Source of the DNA: Chitinophagaceae bacterium
GTDB lineage: Bacteria; Bacteroidota; Bacteroidia; Chitinophagales; Chitinophagaceae
Direction of reading: 5' to 3'
NCBI GenBank assembly: GCA_024707305.1
Contig: JANPZZ010000018.1
Span: forward strand, 124,001 to 188,000
DNA: 64,000 nt
Shown one piece after another: positions 21,241 to 29,742 of this stretch (within the stretch, counting starts at the first letter, position 1; each line of letters opens with the position of its first letter). The position numbers were made by a program, and so were the translations under genes. The notes beneath the pieces were generated by a model that worked only from the letters and a program-made list of their open reading frames with translations, was not told the origin of the DNA and did not search any database.

Positions 21241-21270
21241 AAGAGGCCCTAATTTCTTAGAGCCTCCTTG
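21241..21270 (-). terminator. tRNA-Pro terminator directly upstream of the GIY-YIG start codon
   Basis: Minus-strand GAGGCTCTAAGAAATTAGGGCCTCTTTTTTT followed at once by ATGTCTCATTACGTT. Confidence 0.7.
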
Positions 21271-21274
21271 TTAG

Positions 21275-21348
21275 TCGGGAAGACAGGATTCGAACCTGCG
21301 ACCCCCTGGTCCCAAACCAGGTGCGCTACCGGCCTGCGCTACTTCCCG
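21275..21348 (-). tRNA. tRNA-Pro (anticodon TGG), apparently intact
   Basis: Minus-strand CGGGAAGTAGCGCAGGCCGGTAGCGCACCTGGTTTGGGACCAGGGGGTCGCAGGTTCGAATCCTGTCTTCCCGA: 7-bp acceptor, GGTTCGAATCC T-arm, TTTGGGA anticodon loop. Confidence 0.95.
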
Positions 21349-21579
21349 AACAAAATTTTTAATCGATCCCAAACCAGGTGTCCCGCCATGGCGGGGCTAC
21401 TTCCCGAACAAAATTTTTAATCGATCCCAAACCAGGTGTCCCGCCATGGCGGGGCTACTTCCCGAACAAAATTTTTAATCGATCCCAAACCAGGTGTCCC
21501 GCCATGGCGGGGCTACTTCCCGAACAAAATTTTTAATCGATCCCAAACCAGGTGTCCCCAATGGCGGGACTACTTCCCG
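21348..21579 (-). repeat. 4 x 58-bp tandem array of tRNA-Pro 5'-half-like units
   Basis: Forward unit gaacaaaatttttaatcgatcccaaaccaggtgtcccgccatggcggggctacttccc repeats at 21348, 21406, 21464 and 21522; last copy degenerate. Confidence 0.92.
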
Positions 21580-21607
21580 AACAATGTCTTTACCGGTTCA
21601 AGTTCTG

Positions 21608-21699
21608 CGGTGAGGGGAGGGATTCGAACCCTCGGTACAACTTTAAGGTCGTACGACGGTTTAGCAAACCGTTGATTTCAGCCACTCATCCACCTCACC
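21608..21699 (-). tRNA. tRNA-Ser (anticodon GCT)
   Basis: Acceptor GGTGAGG/CCTCACC, long variable arm, GGTTCGAATCC T-arm, anticodon loop TTGCTAA; about 92 nt. Confidence 0.93.
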
Positions 21700-21888
21700 G
21701 AGCTGAAATATTTTGCGATAAGAACTTCCCCCTTTTTTGCAAGGGGTGGCAAAAATAGTAAGAACCGGCAAATTATCCCAAAAAAAGGTCTAATTGTTTT
21801 ATTATTAATCGTTGGCGAATCGGCCCCCAGATATCGGAAAAAACCAAAATATCCGCCCGATCGAGATATCAATATCCAAAAGGTCTCT

Positions 21889-22209
21889 CGTCCCGAAGGG
21901 ACGAAATATCTGTAGCAATCAGACAACACCCTGCCATAGTCCCGAAGGGACGACATGTGGATGTTTGAACAATTCATCCGTACGCAGGCATCACAACCCG
22001 TCCTGTCGGGACGGAGAGGATTTTTTCCGCATTCGTGCTAACCACAACGCGTCCCTTCGGGACGCCCAACCCGACGTTGTAACTGTCCATTCACATATTT
22101 CCACATTTACGTATTTCCACATTTTCACATTGTTTCCGTTGTAATTGTCCATTCACATATTTCCACATTTTCATACTTCCACATTGTTTCCGTCCCGAAG
22201 GGACGGAAA
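21889..22209. repeat. Five REP-like palindromes (GTCCCGAAGGGAC family)
   Basis: cgtcccgaagggacg 21889-21903; gtcccgaagggacg 21939-21952; ccgtcctgtcgggacgg 21998-22014; gcgtcccttcgggacgc 22049-22065; tttccgtcccgaagggacggaaa 22187-22209. Confidence 0.85.
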
Positions 22210-22254
22210 ACCGATGACCTATTTCCGGCCCAACGATATCCACGTAAACCCCAA

Positions 22255-22970
22255 CATGAGATATCAAATGATTTCGAACCGATAGACCTGGATATTTATC
22301 CTGGCTACGGCGATAACCTGCTTCAGTTGTAAGAAGAGTAATGACAGCGGGGGATGCCCGAAAGATGTAAAATTAAGAGGCGGGTTCACCAAAACGTCGA
22401 ATGGCGGTTATCAATACCGATCGAGCGGAGGCGGCACTTTTATAATAAAAACCGACTTCAACGGCATCAACGTAAAACATGATGATTACAACGGCTTCAG
22501 TGTTTCATTCTGGGGAGATACCGATGAGGAGGGCGATCAATGGAATACGTCCGCAAACCATGAGTCTTTAAATGGAAAACATATTAAAGACCGCGTTGGT
22601 AATGTGCGCAGCTTCATTTTCCCCCGACGGAGCTAAAATGACCATAGTTGCCAGCGGAGAGTATCTACCTGTTATCCAAATAAGCGTTTATGAAGGAAAC
22701 GAATGCCATCGCATAATCGCTGACTGCCTCTACGCCTCCATCAGCAGCACTGGTGATGCAGCAAAAGCCAAACAAATGGACGATGCCGAAGCCGATGGCG
22801 AAACCAGCACCATCGAATTTTTAACCAATGGTTTGCTCTGGTTAAACATTTATACGGAAAATACCCCGGGAAATAAAATAATGAATCGCGTACCACTTGG
22901 TGAACTCGACAAACTCAATCCTTCAAACGTACATGACCATTATGATGACCCGCGGTTTGGTCACACTTGA
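22255..22970 (+). pseudogene. Lipoprotein gene with an in-frame TAG near the start and a +1 frameshift at a C5 run
   Basis: MRYQMISNR-TAG-TWIFILATAITCFSCKKSNDSGGCPKDVKLRGGFTKTS...KDRVGNVRSFIFP, then shifts to DGAKMTIVASGEYLPVIQISVYEGNECHR. Confidence 0.6.
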
Positions 22971-22971
22971 A

Positions 22972-23127
22972 CAATGAGGAAATGAGAAAATGTGGAAATG
23001 AGAATATGAGAAAATGTGGAAATAAAATAAGTTCACTACATGTTACTTGTTTACCGCATTGTCACACTGTCATTATCATATTTTCTCATTTTCTCATTTC
23101 CACATTTCCTCATTTACACATTTTTAT
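22972..23127. repeat. Inverted low-complexity arms between convergent genes
   Basis: aatgaggaaatgagaaaatgtggaaatgag (from 22972) versus attttctcattttctcatttccacatttcctcatt (to 23127). Confidence 0.8.
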
Positions 23128-23675
23128 ACTGGCACTGCTACTTGCTGCTTTACAAGTTGTATATCACCCTGTATTTTCACCTCCTCACCTAATGCAAGTC
23201 CTCCCGTATCAAGTACCGAATTAAACGTAAGACCGAAATCATTGCGATTGATTTTCCCCGAAACCATAAAACCTGCACGCGCGTGTCCCCAGGGATCCTT
23301 TTGAATTACACCACTAAACTCAACATTCAACTGCACCGGTTTTGTAATACCTCGCAACGTAAGGTCGCCATTCAGCATGAAATGTTCATCATCCTTCGTT
23401 TCAATAGATGTTGATTGAAACAACACCTCCGGATATTTTTCCACTTCAAAAAAATCACTGTTACGCAAATGTTCATCGCGTTGATCGTTTTTTGTATTGA
23501 TAGATGCCGGATCAATCTTCGCGATGATTTTTGCATCTGTAAAATTATCCGACGTTGTATCTACCGAAATATCGAATTTCCCAAACGATCCCGATACATT
23601 CGAAATCATCAGATGCCTGATTTTAAAACCGAGTTCACTGTGAAGAGGATCAACTGCCCAACTTGTCTTTGCCAT
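23124..23675 (-). CDS. YceI family protein
   Basis: TSWAVDPLHSELGFKIRHLMISNVSGSFGKFD and LTLRGITKPVQLNVEF. Confidence 0.92.
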   Translation of the reverse strand: MAKTSWAVDPLHSELGFKIRHLMISNVSGSFGKFDISVDTTSDNFTDAKIIAKIDPASINTKNDQRDEHLRNSDFFEVEKYPEVLFQSTSIETKDDEHFMLNGDLTLRGITKPVQLNVEFSGVIQKDPWGHARAGFMVSGKINRNDFGLTFNSVLDTGGLALGEEVKIQGDIQLVKQQVAVPV

Positions 23676-23779
23676 GATTTTTTGTTTTATAGTTCTAAAA
23701 ATTTGTGTCTGCGAAAAGATCTTTTCAAACTTTGCATGCAATGCTGACAACAAAAATACCTACCTTCGATTACAAAAGG

Positions 23780-23794
23780 TTAGTACTATACTAA
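23780..23794. promoter_or_regulatory. Candidate HxlR operator palindrome
   Basis: TTAGTA-cta-TACTAA in the yceI/hxlR divergent promoter region, with repeated AAGGTTAGTA around it. Confidence 0.4.
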
Positions 23795-23836
23795 AGGTTA
23801 GTAGTTACCTTTTGGTTACTGTTAAATTTTTCAACT

Positions 23837-24226
23837 ATGGTCGCAGGTAAAAAAGTGCGGTATCCCGCCAATGAGTCGGAATGTAAAGCAAGCCTTGCAT
23901 CGATAGCGGATGCGTTGTATGTGATTGGAGGCAAATGGAAACTCAGAATCATCGTTGCCTTAAAAGAAGGCGACAAACGCTTTAATGAGTTGCAGCGAAC
24001 CATTACTGGCATTTCTGCGAAAGTGCTGTCGAGCGAACTGAAAGACCTCGAAATGAATGGTTTTATAAAACGCAATGTATTCACCGGTTCACCGGTGGTG
24101 GTTGAATACGAAGCCACTGGTTATTGTGATACACTCAACGATGTACTTTTTGCGCTCAACGATTGGGGAGCAATGCATCGGGAGAATGTGAAAAAAAGCA
24201 TGCGGAAGAAATCAAACAAAGATTAA
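23837..24226 (+). CDS. HxlR-family winged-helix transcriptional regulator
   Basis: ALYVIGGKWKLRIIVALKEGDKRFNELQRTITGISAKVLSSELKDLEMNGFIKR. Confidence 0.92.
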   Translation: MVAGKKVRYPANESECKASLASIADALYVIGGKWKLRIIVALKEGDKRFNELQRTITGISAKVLSSELKDLEMNGFIKRNVFTGSPVVVEYEATGYCDTLNDVLFALNDWGAMHRENVKKSMRKKSNKD

Positions 24227-24358
24227 TGTTCAGGCAACATGTGGAAATGTGATTATGAAGATAGTGCTCTGAAAATATTTTCATCTCACTCATGTTTCAC
24301 GCATCACGCCTCACTGGTTTTACGCTTCTGGCAACATTTTCGCATATCGCTATATGCT

Positions 24359-25372
24359 ATGCTACAATTCAAACGAGAGGGAATTTATTGCACACCCGGC
24401 AACTTTTATATCGACCCGTGGCGGCCAGTTGATGCGGCCATCATTACCCATGGGCATTCCGATCATGCCCGCCCCGGCATGAAGAAATACCTCTGTCACC
24501 ATTCCACTGTTCCAGTATTAAAAGCTCGCCTTGGATCCGAAATTAATGTACAGGGCATTGCTTACAATCAACCACTATCTTTAAACGGAGTGAAAATCTC
24601 ACTTCACCCTGCAGGACATATCATCGGCTCCGCACAAATCCGTATGGAATATAAAGGCCGCGTAGTAGTTGCTTCCGGCGACTACAAAACGCAGGATGAT
24701 GGCCTCTCCACTCCATTTGAATCTGTACGTTGCCACGAATTTATTTCTGAAAGCACATTTGGTTTACCGATCTACAACTGGCTTCCTGTAGCACAACAGA
24801 ATGAACAACTCCGCAACTGGGTTTTGCAAAATCAATCGCAGGGAAAAACCTCTGTATTTGTTGGTTATTCATTAGGCAAGGCACAACGCATCATGAAAGC
24901 GCTGGAAGGAATGGGACAATTGAATGTTCACTATTCAATTGGTAAACTAAACAGAGCATATGAAAGTGCAGGCATTCTACTACCCGCATACACCGAACTC
25001 GATCTTCGGGAAGATGTAAAAAAGATTGATCAGTCCATCGTGATTGTACCTCCTTCCCTACTCGACTCAAACATTATTCGAAAAATACCCAACATGGCAA
25101 ATGCACTTTGCTCAGGCTGGATGCAGGTTCGTGGCGCACGCCGCTGGAGAAGCGCTGATGCCGGCTTCGCCATCAGCGATCATGCCGACTGGAACGGATT
25201 ACTCCAGGCGATTAAAAATACGGGCGCAGAAAAAATATACATCACACACGGACAAACTGCCGTCTTCAGCAAATACCTCCGTGAATTGGCATTGGATGCG
25301 GAAGAAGTAAAAACAGAATTTGGTACAGAAGACGAAACGGTGGAACAAAATACAAATGCAGTTGCTGAATAA
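24359..25372 (+). CDS. Ligase-associated DNA exonuclease (metallo-beta-lactamase/beta-CASP-type)
   Basis: IITHGHSDHARPGMKKYLCH, HPAGHIIGSAQI, VVASGDYKTQDDGLSTPFE, AISDHADWNGLL; next to ATP-dependent ligase. Confidence 0.88.
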   Translation: MLQFKREGIYCTPGNFYIDPWRPVDAAIITHGHSDHARPGMKKYLCHHSTVPVLKARLGSEINVQGIAYNQPLSLNGVKISLHPAGHIIGSAQIRMEYKGRVVVASGDYKTQDDGLSTPFESVRCHEFISESTFGLPIYNWLPVAQQNEQLRNWVLQNQSQGKTSVFVGYSLGKAQRIMKALEGMGQLNVHYSIGKLNRAYESAGILLPAYTELDLREDVKKIDQSIVIVPPSLLDSNIIRKIPNMANALCSGWMQVRGARRWRSADAGFAISDHADWNGLLQAIKNTGAEKIYITHGQTAVFSKYLRELALDAEEVKTEFGTEDETVEQNTNAVAE

Positions 25373-25388
25373 ACTATAACGAAATCAA

Positions 25389-26972
25389 ATGAAGGCTTTC
25401 GCAACATTGGTAAACGCTCTGGACAGCACCAACAAAACCGGTTTAAAAACCGAGGCTGTCATACAATTCCTGAAGGAAGCCGACGACAATGACAAACTCT
25501 GGCTTCTGGCATTGTTTACGGGTAAACGGCCCAAACGAAATATCAATACTGCGTTATTAAAAACATGGGCAATGGAGATCGCCAATATCCCCGAATGGCT
25601 TTTCCAGGAATCTTATTCTTCCGTAGGCGATCTTGGGGAAACCATTTCGCTTGTATTACCTCCGCCTTTAAATCAAAAAGAGGCAAGCCTCTCAGCATGG
25701 ATGGAAGAAATCATTCAACTGAAAAGAGCGACAGAAGAAGAGAAAAAAGAATTTGTATTAAAAGCATGGGCTTCACTTGCAGGAACCAGCCGGTTTATTT
25801 TTAATAAACTCCTGGGCGGCAGTTTCCGATTAGGCATTTCTTCAAAAACCTTAATACAGGCATTATCAAAACACTATAAAATTGATCCCAGCGTGATAAC
25901 CCATAGCATCATGGGTAACTGGGATATCCAGAACGTTACGTTCGACAAGCTTGTGCAGGGCGCATACACGGACACGCGCATTTCACAACCATATCCTTTC
26001 TGCCTAGCTTATGCACTGGAAAAAGAGCTGGAAGACTTAGGCGAGGTAAAAGAATGGCAGGCAGAATATAAATGGGACGGCATTCGTGGACAATTCATCA
26101 AAAGAAATGACCAGGTCTTTATCTGGTCGCGGGGTGAAGAACTGGTGACTGATCAATTTCCTGAAGTAAAAAATACATTGCTACAATGGAAAGGAAATTT
26201 TGTGATCGATGGAGAGTTGCTTGTTGTTAAAAATAACACAGTTGCAAATTTTAGCGAGCTGCAAAAAAGGTTGAACCGGAAAACGATCACTAAAAAAATG
26301 ATGGAAGAATATCCCGTTGCAGTGTATGCATATGACTTACTTGAATACGAAGGAGAAGACTGGCGATATTATGAACTTAAACAACGAAGAAAGAAACTGG
26401 AAGAATTAATATCTGAAAATGTTGTTGCCAACATCACCATTTCTCCCATTATACACACTGAAAACTGGAAAGAAATGGAGCGCATGCGTGAGAATGCCCG
26501 ACTGCTAAACAGTGAAGGGCTGATGCTTAAATCACTTTCATCACCCTATCACACCGGACGTAAAAAGGGTGACTGGTGGAAATGGAAAATTGATCCACTC
26601 ACCATTGATGCCGTTCTCATCTATGCGCAAAAAGGTAGTGGACGAAGAAGCGCTTTTTATACCGATTACACGTTTGCCGTAAAAAAAGGCGAAGAGCTGG
26701 TAACCATCGCCAAAGCCTATTCGGGACTTACGAATAACGAGATTCAGGAAATAAGCAGGTTCGTCAACAAACACGCCATTGAAAAATTCGGGCCTGTACG
26801 TACCGTAAAACCGGAACTTGTTTTCGAAATTGCTTTCGAAGGCATCAGCTTCAGCAACCGACATAAGTCTGGTGTGGCTTTGCGATTCCCCCGCATTCTT
26901 CGTTGGAGAAAGGACAAAACCGTTTCTGAAATTGATGATATCGAAAACATCAAAAAACTGATCAAGCCTTAA
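25389..26972 (+). CDS. ATP-dependent DNA ligase
   Basis: EYKWDGIRGQ active-site motif; VIDGELLVV; EGLMLKSLSSPYHTGRKKGDWWKWK. Confidence 0.92.
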   Translation: MKAFATLVNALDSTNKTGLKTEAVIQFLKEADDNDKLWLLALFTGKRPKRNINTALLKTWAMEIANIPEWLFQESYSSVGDLGETISLVLPPPLNQKEASLSAWMEEIIQLKRATEEEKKEFVLKAWASLAGTSRFIFNKLLGGSFRLGISSKTLIQALSKHYKIDPSVITHSIMGNWDIQNVTFDKLVQGAYTDTRISQPYPFCLAYALEKELEDLGEVKEWQAEYKWDGIRGQFIKRNDQVFIWSRGEELVTDQFPEVKNTLLQWKGNFVIDGELLVVKNNTVANFSELQKRLNRKTITKKMMEEYPVAVYAYDLLEYEGEDWRYYELKQRRKKLEELISENVVANITISPIIHTENWKEMERMRENARLLNSEGLMLKSLSSPYHTGRKKGDWWKWKIDPLTIDAVLIYAQKGSGRRSAFYTDYTFAVKKGEELVTIAKAYSGLTNNEIQEISRFVNKHAIEKFGPVRTVKPELVFEIAFEGISFSNRHKSGVALRFPRILRWRKDKTVSEIDDIENIKKLIKP

Positions 26973-26981
26973 ACAGCATTT

Positions 26982-27489
26982 CTATAAATCGAGGGTACCT
27001 GATCGTCCCACATCCATCTTTGCCCCCGTAACGGCGCTTGTGGCCATTTTTAAAAATGTAACGAGCTTATTGGTTTTATTATCCCAGTAATGTCCATCGT
27101 TGGTGGTCACTTTTAACACACGAATGGTGGGGTCTTCTTTTCCTTTTTCAAACCAGGCTTCGTTCATTTTGTTCCAGTATTTTTTCAATGCGCTCCTGAT
27201 CCCGGGAAACTTCTGCGTGTCCATCAATAGAAAGAAAATTGTAATTCTTAATATCTGAGAAAATCAGGGTAACGTGTTTGTTGCTCTCGAGATTTTTATA
27301 CGTCTCGCTCTCACTAGAGCAAAGAAACCAGATATTTCCTGCATCATCTACTTCCTGGCGGCTCATTGGTATTGCGTGCAATTTATTTGAGCCCGGCATA
27401 TAGGTACAAAGAATACCAATATCAATTTTGTCAACAAGTGTTTTCAGTTTCTCGATTGCTTCCTGATCGCTTAAGTTTTCAGTGCTCAT
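26982..27489 (-). CDS. Pyridoxamine 5'-phosphate oxidase family / general stress protein, frameshift near 27190
   Basis: IGILCTYMPGSNKLHAIPMSRQEVDDAGNIWFLCSSESETYKNLESNKHVTLIFSD; continues as YWNKMNEAWFEKGKEDPTIRVLKV in another frame. Confidence 0.8.
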
Positions 27490-27732
27490 AGTTAAATGGT
27501 TTAGGGTTTATCAATATTTTACCTATTGATTCAAATCAAAGTCCATTCCAATAAAAATGAGTGAACAATTCTCCTCACGCAAACACTTGTTCGCATCATA
27601 AAACCAATCACAATTTCTTAGTGACCTGTTTACCTTTCAACTGAAATCTATTAATATGGTGTATTATTCGTATTCAGCTTTTTGATTATAAAAAATTTCA
27701 AGGTATTTTGCGAGGGTTAAATGCGCTGAAGG

Positions 27733-28344
27733 TTGAATATTAATAAAGAGGCTCTTGATGATAAACGTATGTTCCTGCAGGTCGCTGCGGGAAACGAAGC
27801 CGCTTTCAGGCAACTTTTCCACAAGTACACCCCACTATTACATCCTGGTGTTTTGCAAATGGTAAAGCATCGCGAGGTAGCGCGCGAAATTGTACAGGAG
27901 GTTTTTCTCAAACTTTGGTTGCAAAAAGAGCAGGTCGGCAACATGGATCGACCGGAGGCCTGGATGTTCCGCGTGGCGTCGAATCTCGCGATCAGTCATT
28001 TGCGCAAGACATCTTCCCATATCCGATGGCTTGAAACGGTTCGGGCCAACGATGTTGAACCCGGTACCGCAGTGGAGCAGCTTTCGATGAAAGAATTACA
28101 GCAACTGGTTTATGAGGCGGTGGAAGCGTTACCGGATAAACGACAAAAGATTTTCCGACTCAGTCGTGAACAAGGCATGACTATTGACCAGATCGCATTG
28201 CATTTAAACCTTTCCCGCTCCACTGTAAAAAACCAAATCAGCATTGCGCTGAAGTTTGTTCAATCCTATATCTATAAAGGCACTTCGCTTTATTTCCCCC
28301 TTTTCCTCTTGAATTCACTTTTTTTTAATCCCGGACGGTACTGA
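27733..28344 (+). CDS. RNA polymerase ECF sigma factor (locus 1)
   Basis: FHKYTPLLHPGVLQMVKHREVAREIVQEVFLKLWLQ; C-terminal HTH LSRSTVKNQISIALKFVQSYI. Confidence 0.88.
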   Translation: MNINKEALDDKRMFLQVAAGNEAAFRQLFHKYTPLLHPGVLQMVKHREVAREIVQEVFLKLWLQKEQVGNMDRPEAWMFRVASNLAISHLRKTSSHIRWLETVRANDVEPGTAVEQLSMKELQQLVYEAVEALPDKRQKIFRLSREQGMTIDQIALHLNLSRSTVKNQISIALKFVQSYIYKGTSLYFPLFLLNSLFFNPGRY

Positions 28345-28385
28345 CCGCAACCTTGCGCGTTATACCTATACGGACCTTCCTGTTT

Positions 28386-29599
28386 ATGACTGAAAAAAAG
28401 AACAAATCCGGCTGTTGCTGGAAAAATATTTTTTGGAGACTGCCTCTGACGAGGAGTTGCGGGAGCTGTTTGCGCTGATAGAGTCCTATCCAAAAGAGGA
28501 AGATCTGGAAGATCTTTTCATTCCTGTTTTTGAACGCATCAAAAAAGATGTGGATTACAAACCGGAAGAATGGGAATCTGTTGTTGCAGATATACTCAAT
28601 ACCAGGAATGTAGTTCCCATCACTGCACGTCGTTCTGTATGGCAGCGCTGGTGGGTAGCAGCATCTGTGGCCGCAATTGCACTTTCACTTTTCCTCTGGC
28701 TTCCCTGGAAGAATGACCCGGCACCCAAACCCGGGTTGGTGATGGTGCCAGCAGAAATTCCACCCGCAAGTGATGGCGCGATGTTGACACTTGCAGATGG
28801 CTCGCAGATTTTACTCGACACAGTAAAAGATGGACCACTGGTATTACCCGGTGGCGTGGTTGCGAAGGTATCGGGAGGAAAAATTGTTTATGAAGGCAAT
28901 AGTGAAACAACTACCTACAATACCGTCACAACACCGAATGGCCGCCAGTTCAGGGTTGTATTACCCGACGCTTCAGTGGTGTGGATGAATACTTCAAGTT
29001 CTTTAAGATACCCCACACGTTTCACTGAATCAGAACGCAGGGTGGAACTATGGGGCGAAGCTTATTTCGAAGTGAGTGAAGATGCCAAAAAGCCTTTCTA
29101 TGTATCTATCAACAATGAATCGGAAGTGGAAGTACTGGGAACAAAATTTAATGTAAACGCATACGACAACGAGCCGATGATTCAAACCACATTATTACAG
29201 GGAAAAGTGCGGGTGAATGCCAGAAGCATTGCAAACGGAAGCCGTCAGCTAATGTCGCAGGCAGTATTAACTCCCGGACAACAGGCACAAATAGAAAAGA
29301 AAAAAGTGAACAGTCGCGGTGAGCCGGTATTGGTAGTTGAAAGACATGCAAACCTGGAACAGGTGATGGCCTGGAGAAATGGCGTATTCCATTTCGACGG
29401 CATGTCATTAGCACAAGTGGCAAGACAGCTTGAGCGGTGGTACGATGTGGAAGTGCAGATACAAAAAGGCATGCAGGATATTCGTTTCGGCGGCAGTATA
29501 TCTAACCAGATTTCTTTACAGCAGTTGCTAAAAGAACTGGAGTTTATGGGTATACGCGGCAGGCTCGAGGGAGAAAGGACCCTGATTGTTTCGCCATAA
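28386..29599 (+). CDS. FecR-family anti-sigma factor (locus 1; homopolymer frameshift near 28393)
   Basis: TTYNTVTTPNGRQFRVVLPDASVVWMNTSSSLRYPTRFTESERRVELWGEAYFEVSED; N-terminus MTEKKEQIRLLLEKYFLET recovered by one base. Confidence 0.9.
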
Positions 29600-29639
29600 T
29601 ACCTTATCAAAATCGTTCGAATTAATGAACCGCTTTCGG

Positions 29640-29672
29640 AAAAAAAGCCAGTGATGGTGAAGCATCACTGGC
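29640..29672 (-). terminator. Minus-strand intrinsic terminator in the fecR-susC gap (locus 1)
   Basis: GCCAGTGATG-gtgaag-CATCACTGGC; minus strand ends in TTTTTTT. Confidence 0.75.
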
Positions 29673-29731
29673 GGAAGTCCGGGAGATGGAAAACCTGTAC
29701 GTATAATATAGACTTTACTCATCAACCAAAC
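29640..29731 (-). ncRNA. Predicted susC-leader antisense RNA (locus 1)
   Basis: Minus TAAATTTG promoter motif at 29736-29743 overlapping susC ATG; terminator at 29640-29672; nothing else explains either. Confidence 0.45.
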
Positions 29732-29742
29732 ACAGCAAATTT

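Noticed and set aside
21348-21579. CRISPR array
   Set aside because: Units are contiguous tandem repeats without variable spacers, and no cas genes are present.
21436-21675. Plus ORF MSRHGGATSRTKFLIDPKPG with internal repeats
   Set aside because: It is a translation of the 58-bp tRNA-half tandem array and runs into tRNA-Ser; non-coding.
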